Below, piece by piece: positions 19,777 through 26,793 of a DNA stretch of 64,000 bases. The DNA is from Roseiarcus sp036513315 (GTDB lineage Bacteria > Pseudomonadota > Alphaproteobacteria > Rhizobiales > Beijerinckiaceae), in NCBI GenBank assembly GCA_036513315.1, contig DATBZF010000033.1:62001-126000 (forward strand), in the 5' to 3' direction. A model generated the notes under the pieces. It made no database searches, was not told where the DNA came from, and was given only the letters and a program-made list of their open reading frames with translations. How positions within the stretch are numbered: the first letter of the stretch is position 1; each line of letters begins with the position of its first letter. Position numbers and translations under genes: made by a program.

Positions 19777-19905
19777 CGCTGCCCCTCATCCGTCATGCTT
19801 CGCATGCCACCTTCTCCCCGCAAACGCGGGGCGAAGGGAACGCGCACCCCTCGCCCCGCGTTTACGGGGAGAAGGTGGCGCGAAGCGCCGGATGAGGGGC
19901 GGCGC
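19777..19905. repeat. RIME-like long palindromic intergenic repeat
   Basis: A nested palindrome between the SDR gene and rph. The outer arms are CCCCTCATCCG / CGGATGAGGGG, the next arms CCACCTTCTCCCCG / CGGGGAGAAGGTGG, and the inner arms start CGCGGGGCGA / TCGCCCCGCG. Between the outer and second arms each side carries an independent small hairpin (CATGCTTCGCATG left, GGCGCGAAGCGCC right). The sequence is of the type known as Rhizobium-specific intergenic mosaic elements. It could also end SDR transcription. Confidence 0.8.
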
Positions 19906-19984
19906 AATCCTCTGCTCCCCATCTGCCATTGCCTCAGCGCCCGCACAGCGCTAGATGCACCCCAAATCATTCAAGGAAACCCCG

Positions 19985-20701
19985 ATGCGTCCTTCCAATC
20001 GCGCGCCCGATGAATTGCGCAAGGTCACTTTCGAGCGCGGCGTGGCGCGATATGCGGAAGGCTCGTGCCTGGTGCGGTTCGGCGAGACCCATGTGCTCTG
20101 CGCCGCCTCGCTGGAGGACAAGCCGCCGCCATGGCTGCGCGGCCAGGGCCGCGGCTGGGTGACGGCCGAATATGCGATGCTGCCGCGCGCCACCACGACG
20201 CGCACGCGCCGCGAATCGACCGCCGGCAAGGTCTCGGGGCGCACCCAGGAGATCCAGCGCCTGATTGGCCGGTCGCTGCGCGCCGTCGTCGACCTGCCGC
20301 GCCTCGGCGAGCGCCAGATCACGCTGGATTGCGACGTCATCCAGGCCGATGGCGGCACGCGCACGGCGGCGATAACCGGCGCCTGGATCGCTCTCAACGA
20401 TTGCCTGAAATGGATGACGCAGCGCTCGATCCTGCGCGACAATCCGATGCGCGACCATGTCGCGGCGATTTCCTGCGGCATCGTCAAAGGCGAGGCGGCG
20501 CTCGATCTCGACTATGCCGAGGATTCGACCGCCGAGACCGACGCCAATTTCGTCATGACGGGCTCAGGCGGCCTCGTCGAAGTGCAGGGCACGGCGGAAG
20601 GCGCGCCGTTCAGCGAGGCGCAATTGCTTGAGCTGCTGGCGCTGGCGCGCGGCGGCGTCACGCAACTGGTGGCGATGCAGAAGAGCGCAATCGCGGGGTA
20701 G
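19985..20701 (+). CDS. rph: Ribonuclease PH
   Basis: A 238-residue RNase PH, a phosphate-dependent 3'-5' exoribonuclease that trims tRNA 3' ends; it acts as a hexamer in the cytoplasm. Family segments include the N-terminal NRAPDELRKVTFERG, GWVTAEYAMLPRAT, the Arg-rich RTRRES loop, EIQRLIGRSLRAVVDL, and the Asp-rich DCDVIQADGGTRTAAITGAW. The ATG gives the normal N-terminus. In many relatives rph lies with hrcA or rdgB; here neither is next to it, and repeats flank it on both sides. Confidence 0.97.
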   Translation: MRPSNRAPDELRKVTFERGVARYAEGSCLVRFGETHVLCAASLEDKPPPWLRGQGRGWVTAEYAMLPRATTTRTRRESTAGKVSGRTQEIQRLIGRSLRAVVDLPRLGERQITLDCDVIQADGGTRTAAITGAWIALNDCLKWMTQRSILRDNPMRDHVAAISCGIVKGEAALDLDYAEDSTAETDANFVMTGSGGLVEVQGTAEGAPFSEAQLLELLALARGGVTQLVAMQKSAIAG

Positions 20702-20710
20702 CGGCGCTTT

Positions 20711-20725
20711 GCCGTCATTGCGAGG
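20711..20725 (+). repeat. Partial CGTCATTGCGAG-type dispersed repeat
   Basis: GCCGTCATTGCGAGG, ten bases after rph, matches the first part of a dispersed repeat found intergenically in many bacteria. The rest of the unit is missing. A fuller unit in the opposite direction lies at 21153-21190, so copy B of the large palindrome is bracketed by the two. Confidence 0.55.
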
Positions 20726-20817
20726 TCGGGCGAATGACCGTTTGAATTGAGTCTCAAGAAGAATGGGATTACTTCGGCCAAGGCGTCGTTGGAACTACGG
20801 TGGGCCGATTAGAGCGC

Positions 20818-21092
20818 GCTGGCGTTACGTGGAATCATTTGGCGCCGGGACGGTGAACGCTCAATAGGGTTGAAATCGGATTCCTCCATTGATTTCTTGG
20901 GCGGAGCGAGGCGCGGAAGGATATCGAAGTCAAGGGTGCGCGAAGCGCATCGCCTTCGGCGACGACCCCTTTGGGGTCGCCCTTGAGTTCGATATCCTTC
21001 CGCGCAAAATGGCCGCCAAGAGATCAATGAAGGCTTATCGCCAAGCGAGGCGGCGCGCTTCTGCGTCAACTCAGATGCAAAACGCTCTAAGG
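20818..21092 (+). repeat. Composite palindromic repeat, copy B
   Basis: Occupies most of the 500-bp gap between the convergent genes rph and nudC. It aligns with copy A from its first bases (GCTGGCGTTACGTGGAATC) to its end (CTCAGATGCAAA). Core palindrome about 20889-21027: both arms contain GCGCGGAAGGATATCGAA. The loop is filled by TGCGC/GCGCA, TCGCC/GGCGA and GACCCC/GGGGTC hairpins. The copy is bordered by TTAGAGCG on the left and CGCTCTAA on the right. Protein-like frames on both strands here are translations of the repeat. Confidence 0.85.
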
Positions 21093-21152
21093 CGCAGTAA
21101 GGATGGCCGAACGCGCCAACCGCGACGTCGCATAAGATCGCGTTTGCAGCCC

Positions 21153-21190
21153 AGTCTGGATTGCCTCCTCGCTGCGCCTCGCAGTGACGG
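21153..21190 (-). repeat. CGTCATTGCGAG-type dispersed repeat unit
   Basis: Read on the minus strand this is CGTCACTGCGAGGCGCAG followed by CGAGGAGGCAATCCAGA, the layout of a well-known dispersed intergenic unit. It ends 9 bp before the nudC stop codon and lies inverted relative to the partial unit at 20711. Confidence 0.65.
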
Positions 21191-21199
21191 CGCGGAGCC

Positions 21200-22189
21200 C
21201 TATCCCTCCACCCAGGCCCGCAAGATATGATGCGCGATCGCCATCGGATGCGGCGCCTGCAGTTTGCCGGGATGGCGCCCTTGCAGCATGGACGCCGCTT
21301 CGTCGCGCGAGAACCAGCGGGCATCCTCGAGTTCGACGCCGTCGATATGGAGTTCGCGCGTCGTCGCCTCGGCGATGCAACCGATCATCAGGGAGGCCGG
21401 GAATGGCCAGGGTTGCGAGGCGAGATAGGCGACGGGGCCGCAGCGGATTCCCGCTTCCTCGAGGATTTCGCGGCGCACTGCATCCTCGATCGTCTCGCCC
21501 GATTCGAGAAAGCCGGCCAGGCACGAATACATCGCCTTGGGGAAACGCGCCTGGCGCCCGAGCAGGCAATTGTCGCCGTCCACCGCCAGCATGATGACGA
21601 CCGGATCGGTGCGGGGAAAATGCTGCGCCTTGCAGACGTCGCATTCGCGCCGCCAACCCGACGCCGCCACGCGCGTCACCGCGCCACAATTGGCGCAATG
21701 GCTGTGGCGCATATGCCAATGCATCAGCGCCTTGGCCTGGCCGAACATGCCGATCAGGTCGGGCGCCAGCAGGCCCTGCACGGCGATCGAGCGCATGTCG
21801 ATCAGCGCGAGGTCGGCGCGCCCGGGCACGACCATCACCCGACGGTCGAGAAAGCCGTCGCTGGAATCGGAACGCAATTCGACCGCTTTGTCCTCCAGGA
21901 GAACCGCGAAAACCGGCGCGCCGCCGGGCAGCAGGCCGAGCAGTGCGCTCTGGCGCGTCGCGCCGAAGCTGTCGATATCGCTCAGCGGGAACAGCGGATC
22001 GAGACCTTCGGGGCGTTTGCGAATGATCGGCGTGTCGCGGCAGAGCACTAGAGCGCGCGCGTCCGTCCGGGCGCGCTGGGCGGCGAGGAACGCCTCGTCC
22101 TCGCGCTTTTCGGAAACCCGGTCGAGCGGATTGACGGCGAAGCCGAAGCCAAAGGACCCGCGCGGCGATTTGAAAAAAGCCTCATTCAT
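21200..22189 (-). CDS. nudC: NADH pyrophosphatase / NAD-capped RNA hydrolase
   Basis: A 329-residue Nudix hydrolase of the NudC group, cleaving NADH or NAD-capped RNA to NMN(H) and AMP. Evidence: a four-Cys zinc ribbon (HCANCG near residue 165, CDVC near residue 180), the Nudix box GFLESGETIEDAVRREILEEAGI around residue 225 (shown by its spaced Gly, Glu and EEAG residues), and the NudC-specific SQPWPFPAS directly after it. The ATG at MNEAFFKSP is preferred to an in-frame start 18 codons upstream. It is convergent with rph and divergent from yejA. Confidence 0.94.
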   Translation of the reverse strand: MNEAFFKSPRGSFGFGFAVNPLDRVSEKREDEAFLAAQRARTDARALVLCRDTPIIRKRPEGLDPLFPLSDIDSFGATRQSALLGLLPGGAPVFAVLLEDKAVELRSDSSDGFLDRRVMVVPGRADLALIDMRSIAVQGLLAPDLIGMFGQAKALMHWHMRHSHCANCGAVTRVAASGWRRECDVCKAQHFPRTDPVVIMLAVDGDNCLLGRQARFPKAMYSCLAGFLESGETIEDAVRREILEEAGIRCGPVAYLASQPWPFPASLMIGCIAEATTRELHIDGVELEDARWFSRDEAASMLQGRHPGKLQAPHPMAIAHHILRAWVEG

Positions 22190-22264
22190 GCCTTCAACGC
22201 TCCAATTGGCGTATCCGCCGGGCTCAGACCCGCGCGCGAGCAACGCCGTCCGCGGCGACAGCCA

Positions 22265-22452
22265 TTCATGGGTTGCATGGAGGCGATTTTGCGCGAGAGG
22301 AATGCGAACTCAAGGACGACCGCCATAGCCCGTCTGTTAAGACGGGCGTCTTTCGACGCCCTGTGGCGGTCGCCGCTGGAAGCGGCGGCCCTTCGGCCCG
22401 TCCTTGACTTCGCATTCCTCTCGCGCTCCGCTCCGCCATGCAAACAATGAAC
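22265..22452 (-). repeat. Palindromic repeat, copy C (inverted orientation)
   Basis: Lies in the 385-bp divergent gap between nudC and yejA. The arms pair as TTCATGGGTTGCATGG...GCGCGAGAGGAATGCGAA on the left with the minus-strand reading of 22400-22452 on the right. Arm asymmetry (CGATTTTGCGCG on the left, GGAGCGGAGCGCG on the right) is reversed relative to copies A and B, so the element is inserted the other way round. The centre has four hairpins: CCCGTCT/AGACGGG, GGGCGTC/GACGCCC, CCGCT/AGCGG and GGCC/GGCC. Confidence 0.8.
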
Positions 22453-22574
22453 AAATGCGCCTCATTCCGTTCCACTCAAAGATTTTGAGCTGGCGGCCAC
22501 CCTGGCCTGCAAGCAGAATAACAGTATAAATCCCCGCGAATCGAGATCGGACTTCAACTTTGCGAGAAAGACCC

Positions 22575-24443
22575 ATGGCGTCAGGAATCACAAGGCGTTC
22601 GGCTTTGAAAGTCGCCGCCTCCGGCCTCGCTTTGCCGTGGGCTTGGTCGGCGGGCGCCGCCCGCGCCGCTGACGGCGACATCGAGACGCATGGCCTGTCC
22701 TCCTTCGGCGATCTCGCTTTACCCCCTGATTTCAAAAATTTCGACTATGTCAATCCGAACGCGCCGAAAGGCGGGTTGCTGTCGCTGCAGATCACCACCA
22801 CCGGCGGCAACCAGAATTTCGATACGTTCGATACGCTGAATATGTTTTCCAAAAAAGGCGATGGCGCGGCGGGCATGACCGCGACTTTCGACACGCTGAT
22901 GGCGGCGTGCGGCGATGAGCCCGATTCTGTCTATGGCCTCGTCGCGCGCGCGGTTCGCTACAGCCCCGACAAGCTCACCTACCGCTTCCTGCTGCGCCCC
23001 GAGGCGCGTTTCAACGACGGTTCGAAGCTGACGGCGAGGGATGTCGCCTTCTCCTTGAATATTCTGAAGGAGAAGGGCCATCCGACCTTTTCCCAGCTTC
23101 TCAGCGAACTCGAAACTGCCAGCGTCGAGGCCGACGATGTGGCGATCGTGCGCTTCATCAAGCAGCGCAGCCGCGACGCCCATCTGATCGTCGTCGGCAT
23201 GCCGATTTTCTCGGAGGACTGGTGGAAGAGCCGCGACTTCGACGCGGCGACCATGGACGCGCCGGTCGGTTCCGGCCCCTATAAAGTGAAGACGTTCGAA
23301 CAGGGCCGTTTCATCGAGTTCGAACTCGCAAAGGACTATTGGGCGAAGGAATTGCCGGTCAATATCGGCGTCAATAATTTCGAGCGCCTGCGCTTCGAAT
23401 ATTATCGCGAGCGGCAGGTCGCTTTCGAAGCGTTCAAGGCGGGGGCGACCAACTACCACGAGGAATTTACCTCGCGCATCTGGGCGGTCGGCTATGATTT
23501 CCCGGCCTTTCGCGATGGGCGCGTCAAGAAGGAGACGCTGCACAACGGCGCGCCCACCGGCTCGCAGGGCTGGTATTTCAATACGCGGCGCGAGCCGTTC
23601 AAAGACCCGCGCGTGCGCGAGGCGATCGGCCTCTGCTTTGACTTCGAATGGACCAACAAGAACATCATGTACGGGTCCTACAAGCGCGTGGTTTCCTATT
23701 TCCAGAACACGGCGATGGAGGCGACCGGCAAGCCTGGCCCCGAGGAGCTGGCCTTGCTCGAACCGTTTCGCGACAAGCTGCCCGAAGCGGTGTTCGGCGA
23801 GGCCTATGTGCCGCCCGATGCCGATGGTTCGGGTAGCGATCGCGCGATGTTGAAACGCGCCGACGAATTGTTGCGCGCGGCGGGATGCAAACGCGACGGC
23901 GGCGTGCTCAAACTGCCCAGCGGCGCGCCGTTCGCCATAGAATTTCTCGATTCGTCCGAAGTGCTGCAGCCGCACACGACGCCGCTCGAGCAGAACCTGC
24001 GCAAGCTCGGCATCGACGCCAAATCGCGCATCGTCGACGCCGCCCAATATAAGAGCCGGACGGAAAATTTCGACTTCGATGTGATTACCGCCGCCTTCGG
24101 CGGCGCGCCGACGCCGGGCGTGGAACTGCGCGTTTTTTTCTCCTCAAAGGCCGCCGCCACCCCCGGCTCGCGCAATATGTGCGGCGTTTCCGATCCGGTC
24201 GTCGACGCTTTGGTCGAGAAAATCGCCAACGCCCAATCGCGCCCCGAACTCAATGTCGCGGCGCGAGCGCTCGACCGGGTGCTCCGCGCCGCCCATTACT
24301 GGATTCCGATGTGGTATCGTGATCAGGCCCTGCTCGCCTATTGGGACGCCTTTTCACGCCCCGAGCGTCAGCCCAAACTCGGCACCGGCGCGCCCGACAC
24401 CTGGTGGTGGGATCAGGAAAAGGCCAAAAAAATTGGGCTTTAG
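22575..24443 (+). CDS. yejA: Peptide ABC transporter substrate-binding protein YejA
   Basis: A 622-residue family 5 extracellular solute-binding protein. It binds oligopeptides (microcin C in the best-studied relative) in the periplasm and hands them to YejBE. The N-terminus ITRRSALKVAASGLALPWAW is a twin-arginine-type signal. Family segments include DFKNFDYVNPNAPKGG and the late WWWDQEK end. The ATG at 22575 has GAGAAAG upstream. It leads the four-gene run yejA-yejB-yejE-yejF, with an 82-bp gap before yejB. Confidence 0.95.
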   Translation: MASGITRRSALKVAASGLALPWAWSAGAARAADGDIETHGLSSFGDLALPPDFKNFDYVNPNAPKGGLLSLQITTTGGNQNFDTFDTLNMFSKKGDGAAGMTATFDTLMAACGDEPDSVYGLVARAVRYSPDKLTYRFLLRPEARFNDGSKLTARDVAFSLNILKEKGHPTFSQLLSELETASVEADDVAIVRFIKQRSRDAHLIVVGMPIFSEDWWKSRDFDAATMDAPVGSGPYKVKTFEQGRFIEFELAKDYWAKELPVNIGVNNFERLRFEYYRERQVAFEAFKAGATNYHEEFTSRIWAVGYDFPAFRDGRVKKETLHNGAPTGSQGWYFNTRREPFKDPRVREAIGLCFDFEWTNKNIMYGSYKRVVSYFQNTAMEATGKPGPEELALLEPFRDKLPEAVFGEAYVPPDADGSGSDRAMLKRADELLRAAGCKRDGGVLKLPSGAPFAIEFLDSSEVLQPHTTPLEQNLRKLGIDAKSRIVDAAQYKSRTENFDFDVITAAFGGAPTPGVELRVFFSSKAAATPGSRNMCGVSDPVVDALVEKIANAQSRPELNVAARALDRVLRAAHYWIPMWYRDQALLAYWDAFSRPERQPKLGTGAPDTWWWDQEKAKKIGL

Positions 24444-24525
24444 GGCCGACAGATCGGCTATGGCTAGGGCAGGATGAACAACCGAATCACTCAACCGTCA
24501 TCGCCACGCGCGAAGCCATAGCCCG

Positions 24526-25629
24526 ATGCTCGCTTATATCGCCCGCCGCATCCTGCTGATCATCCCGACCATTTTCGGCATCATGCTGGTCTCGTTCGCC
24601 ATCGTGCAATTCGTGCCCGGCGGCCCGGTGGAGCGCGCGATCGCGCAATTGCAGGGGCTCGACGAGGGCGCGACGTCGCGCATCGGCGGCGGCGGCGGCC
24701 AGATCGGCGCGGGCGCCATGGCCCATTCGGGCGGCGACATTTCCTCGCGCTATCGCGGCGCGCAGGGCCTCGACCCGAAATTCATCAAGGAACTGGAGAA
24801 GCAATACGGTTTCGACAAGCCGGCGCCGGAACGTTTCGCGATCCTGGTCAGGGATTATGCGATGTTCAATCTCGGCCGCAGCTATTTTCGTGACGAACCG
24901 GTGCTGAGCCTGATCAAGGAAAAGCTGCCGGTGTCGATTTCGCTCGGCCTGTGGATGACTTTCCTGTCCTATGCGATCTCGATCCCGCTGGGCATCAAGA
25001 AAGCGATCTCCGACGGTTCGCGTTTCGACGTCTGGACGTCGGGCGTGGTCATCTTCGGCTATGCGATACCGAGCTTCCTGTTCGCCGTCCTGCTCGTCGT
25101 TCTGTTTTGCGGCGGCTCGTTCTGGAATCTCTTTCCGTTTCGCGGACTGACCTCCGATAATTTCGCCGATCTTTCCTGGCCGAAGAAAGTGCTGGATTAT
25201 CTCTGGCACATCACCTTGCCGGTGACCGCGCTGGTGCTGGGTTCGTTCGCGACATCGACGCTGCTGACCAAGAATTCGTTTCTCGATGAAATCAAGAAAG
25301 CCTATGTGCAGACCGCCCGCATGAAGGGCCTCTCCGAGCGCCGAGTGCTTTACGGCCATGTCTTCCGCAATGCGATGCTGATCGTCATCGCTGGCTTCCC
25401 CGGCGCCTTCATCGGCGCCTTCTTCACCGGCTCGCTGTTGATCGAACAAGTGTTCTCGCTCGACGGTCTCGGCTATCTCTCCTACGATTCCCTGATGAAC
25501 CGCGACTATCCCGTCGTGCTCGGCAATCTCTACGTTTTCGCGCTGCTCGGCCTGGTCGTGAATCTCATTTCCGACCTCACCTATACCTGGATCGATCCGC
25601 GCATCGATTTTGAAACGCGGGAGGTCTGA
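24526..25629 (+). CDS. yejB: Peptide ABC transporter permease YejB
   Basis: A 367-residue inner-membrane permease of the DppB/OppB class. The first hydrophobic segment is IARRILLIIPTIFGIMLVSF, followed by the periplasmic FVPGGPVE region, and five further membrane spans lie in the second half. The coupling (EAA) loop near residue 265 reads YVQTARMKGLSERRVLYGHV, where it contacts the ATPase YejF. It forms the pore with YejE, encoded three bases downstream. Confidence 0.96.
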   Translation: MLAYIARRILLIIPTIFGIMLVSFAIVQFVPGGPVERAIAQLQGLDEGATSRIGGGGGQIGAGAMAHSGGDISSRYRGAQGLDPKFIKELEKQYGFDKPAPERFAILVRDYAMFNLGRSYFRDEPVLSLIKEKLPVSISLGLWMTFLSYAISIPLGIKKAISDGSRFDVWTSGVVIFGYAIPSFLFAVLLVVLFCGGSFWNLFPFRGLTSDNFADLSWPKKVLDYLWHITLPVTALVLGSFATSTLLTKNSFLDEIKKAYVQTARMKGLSERRVLYGHVFRNAMLIVIAGFPGAFIGAFFTGSLLIEQVFSLDGLGYLSYDSLMNRDYPVVLGNLYVFALLGLVVNLISDLTYTWIDPRIDFETREV

Positions 25630-25632
25630 GGC

Positions 25633-26793
25633 TTGCTTCTCGCCAACAAACCGGCGCGCCGCGGGCCATGGCTGAAGCTGGGGCCGATGAATCGGCGCCG
25701 GCTCGACAATTTCCGTCGCAACCGTCGCGGATATTGGTCGTTCTGGATATTTCTCGTCCTGTTCGTCGTCTCGCTATGCGCCGAATTTGTCGCCAATGAC
25801 CGGCCGCTGATCGCCTCCTACAAGGGCGAGCTTCTGTTTCCAGTATTTGTCAATTATCCCGAGGAGAAATTCGGCGGTTTTCTCGCCGAGACCGATTATC
25901 GCGATCCGGTCATCGCGCAGGAGATCGCGGCGAACGGCTGGGCGATCTGGCCGCCGATCCGCTTCGCCAACAGCACCCATAATTTCGACCTGCCGACCCC
26001 GGCCCCGTCGCCGCCGACATGGATGCTGAGCGAAGCGCAATGCCAGGCGGCGTTGGCGACCCAGGCGGCGCGCCATCCGGACGTCGCCCATAAGGGGCCG
26101 GGTTCGTGCCGCGACATCGAATGGGACTGGCTCGGCACCGACGACCAGGGCCTCGACGTTGTCGCCCGGCTGATCTACGGCTTTCGCATATCGGTGCTGT
26201 TCGGCCTTACCCTGGCGGGCGTTTCTTCCGTCATCGGCATCGCCGCCGGCGCGGTGCAGGGCTATTTCGGCGGCTGGCTCGATCTCATCATGCAGAGGCT
26301 GATCGAAATCTGGTCGTCGCTGCCCAGCCTCTATATCCTGATCATCCTATCGGCCATTTTGAGCCCGAGCTTCCTGGTGCTGCTGGTAATCCAGCTCCTG
26401 TTCTCCTGGGTCAGCCTCGTCCACGTCGTGCGCGCCGAATTCCTGCGTGCGCGCAATTTCGAATATGTCAATGCGGCGCGCGCGCTCGGCCTCTCCAACG
26501 CCAAGATCATCGTCAAACATGTGCTGCCCAATGCGATGGTGGCGACGCTGACCTTCCTGCCCTTCATCGTCAACGCCTCGATCAGCACGCTGACCTCGCT
26601 CGATTTCCTCGGCCTCGGCCTGCCGCCGGGCTCGCCCTCGCTCGGCGAATTGCTGCTGCAGGGCAAAGCGAATCTGTCCGCCCCCTGGCTCGGCCTGTCG
26701 GCCTTCGCCATCGTCGCGCTGATGTTGTCCCTGCTGATTTTCATCGGTGAGGCGGTGCGCGACGCGTTCGATCCAAGAAAGACGTTTCTGTGA
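25633..26793 (+). CDS. yejE: Peptide ABC transporter permease YejE
   Basis: A 386-residue permease, partner of YejB. The N-terminal NFRRNRRGYWSFWIFLVLF is the family mark, followed by a large periplasmic loop (residues about 55-165), then GTDDQGLDVVARLIYGFRIS and five membrane spans. The coupling loop is YVNAARALGLSNAKIIVKHVLPN. The start is a TTG with GGGAGG nine bases upstream; a later ATG (25687) would give a shorter but still plausible N-terminus. It overlaps yejF by four bases (GTGA). Confidence 0.95.
   Translation: MLLANKPARRGPWLKLGPMNRRRLDNFRRNRRGYWSFWIFLVLFVVSLCAEFVANDRPLIASYKGELLFPVFVNYPEEKFGGFLAETDYRDPVIAQEIAANGWAIWPPIRFANSTHNFDLPTPAPSPPTWMLSEAQCQAALATQAARHPDVAHKGPGSCRDIEWDWLGTDDQGLDVVARLIYGFRISVLFGLTLAGVSSVIGIAAGAVQGYFGGWLDLIMQRLIEIWSSLPSLYILIILSAILSPSFLVLLVIQLLFSWVSLVHVVRAEFLRARNFEYVNAARALGLSNAKIIVKHVLPNAMVATLTFLPFIVNASISTLTSLDFLGLGLPPGSPSLGELLLQGKANLSAPWLGLSAFAIVALMLSLLIFIGEAVRDAFDPRKTFL

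Noticed and set aside
20809..21324. Protein-like frames over repeat copy B (and similar ones over copies A and C)
   Set aside because: The peptides resemble each other only because the DNA repeat is shared and they occur on both strands; frames break at variable hairpins.
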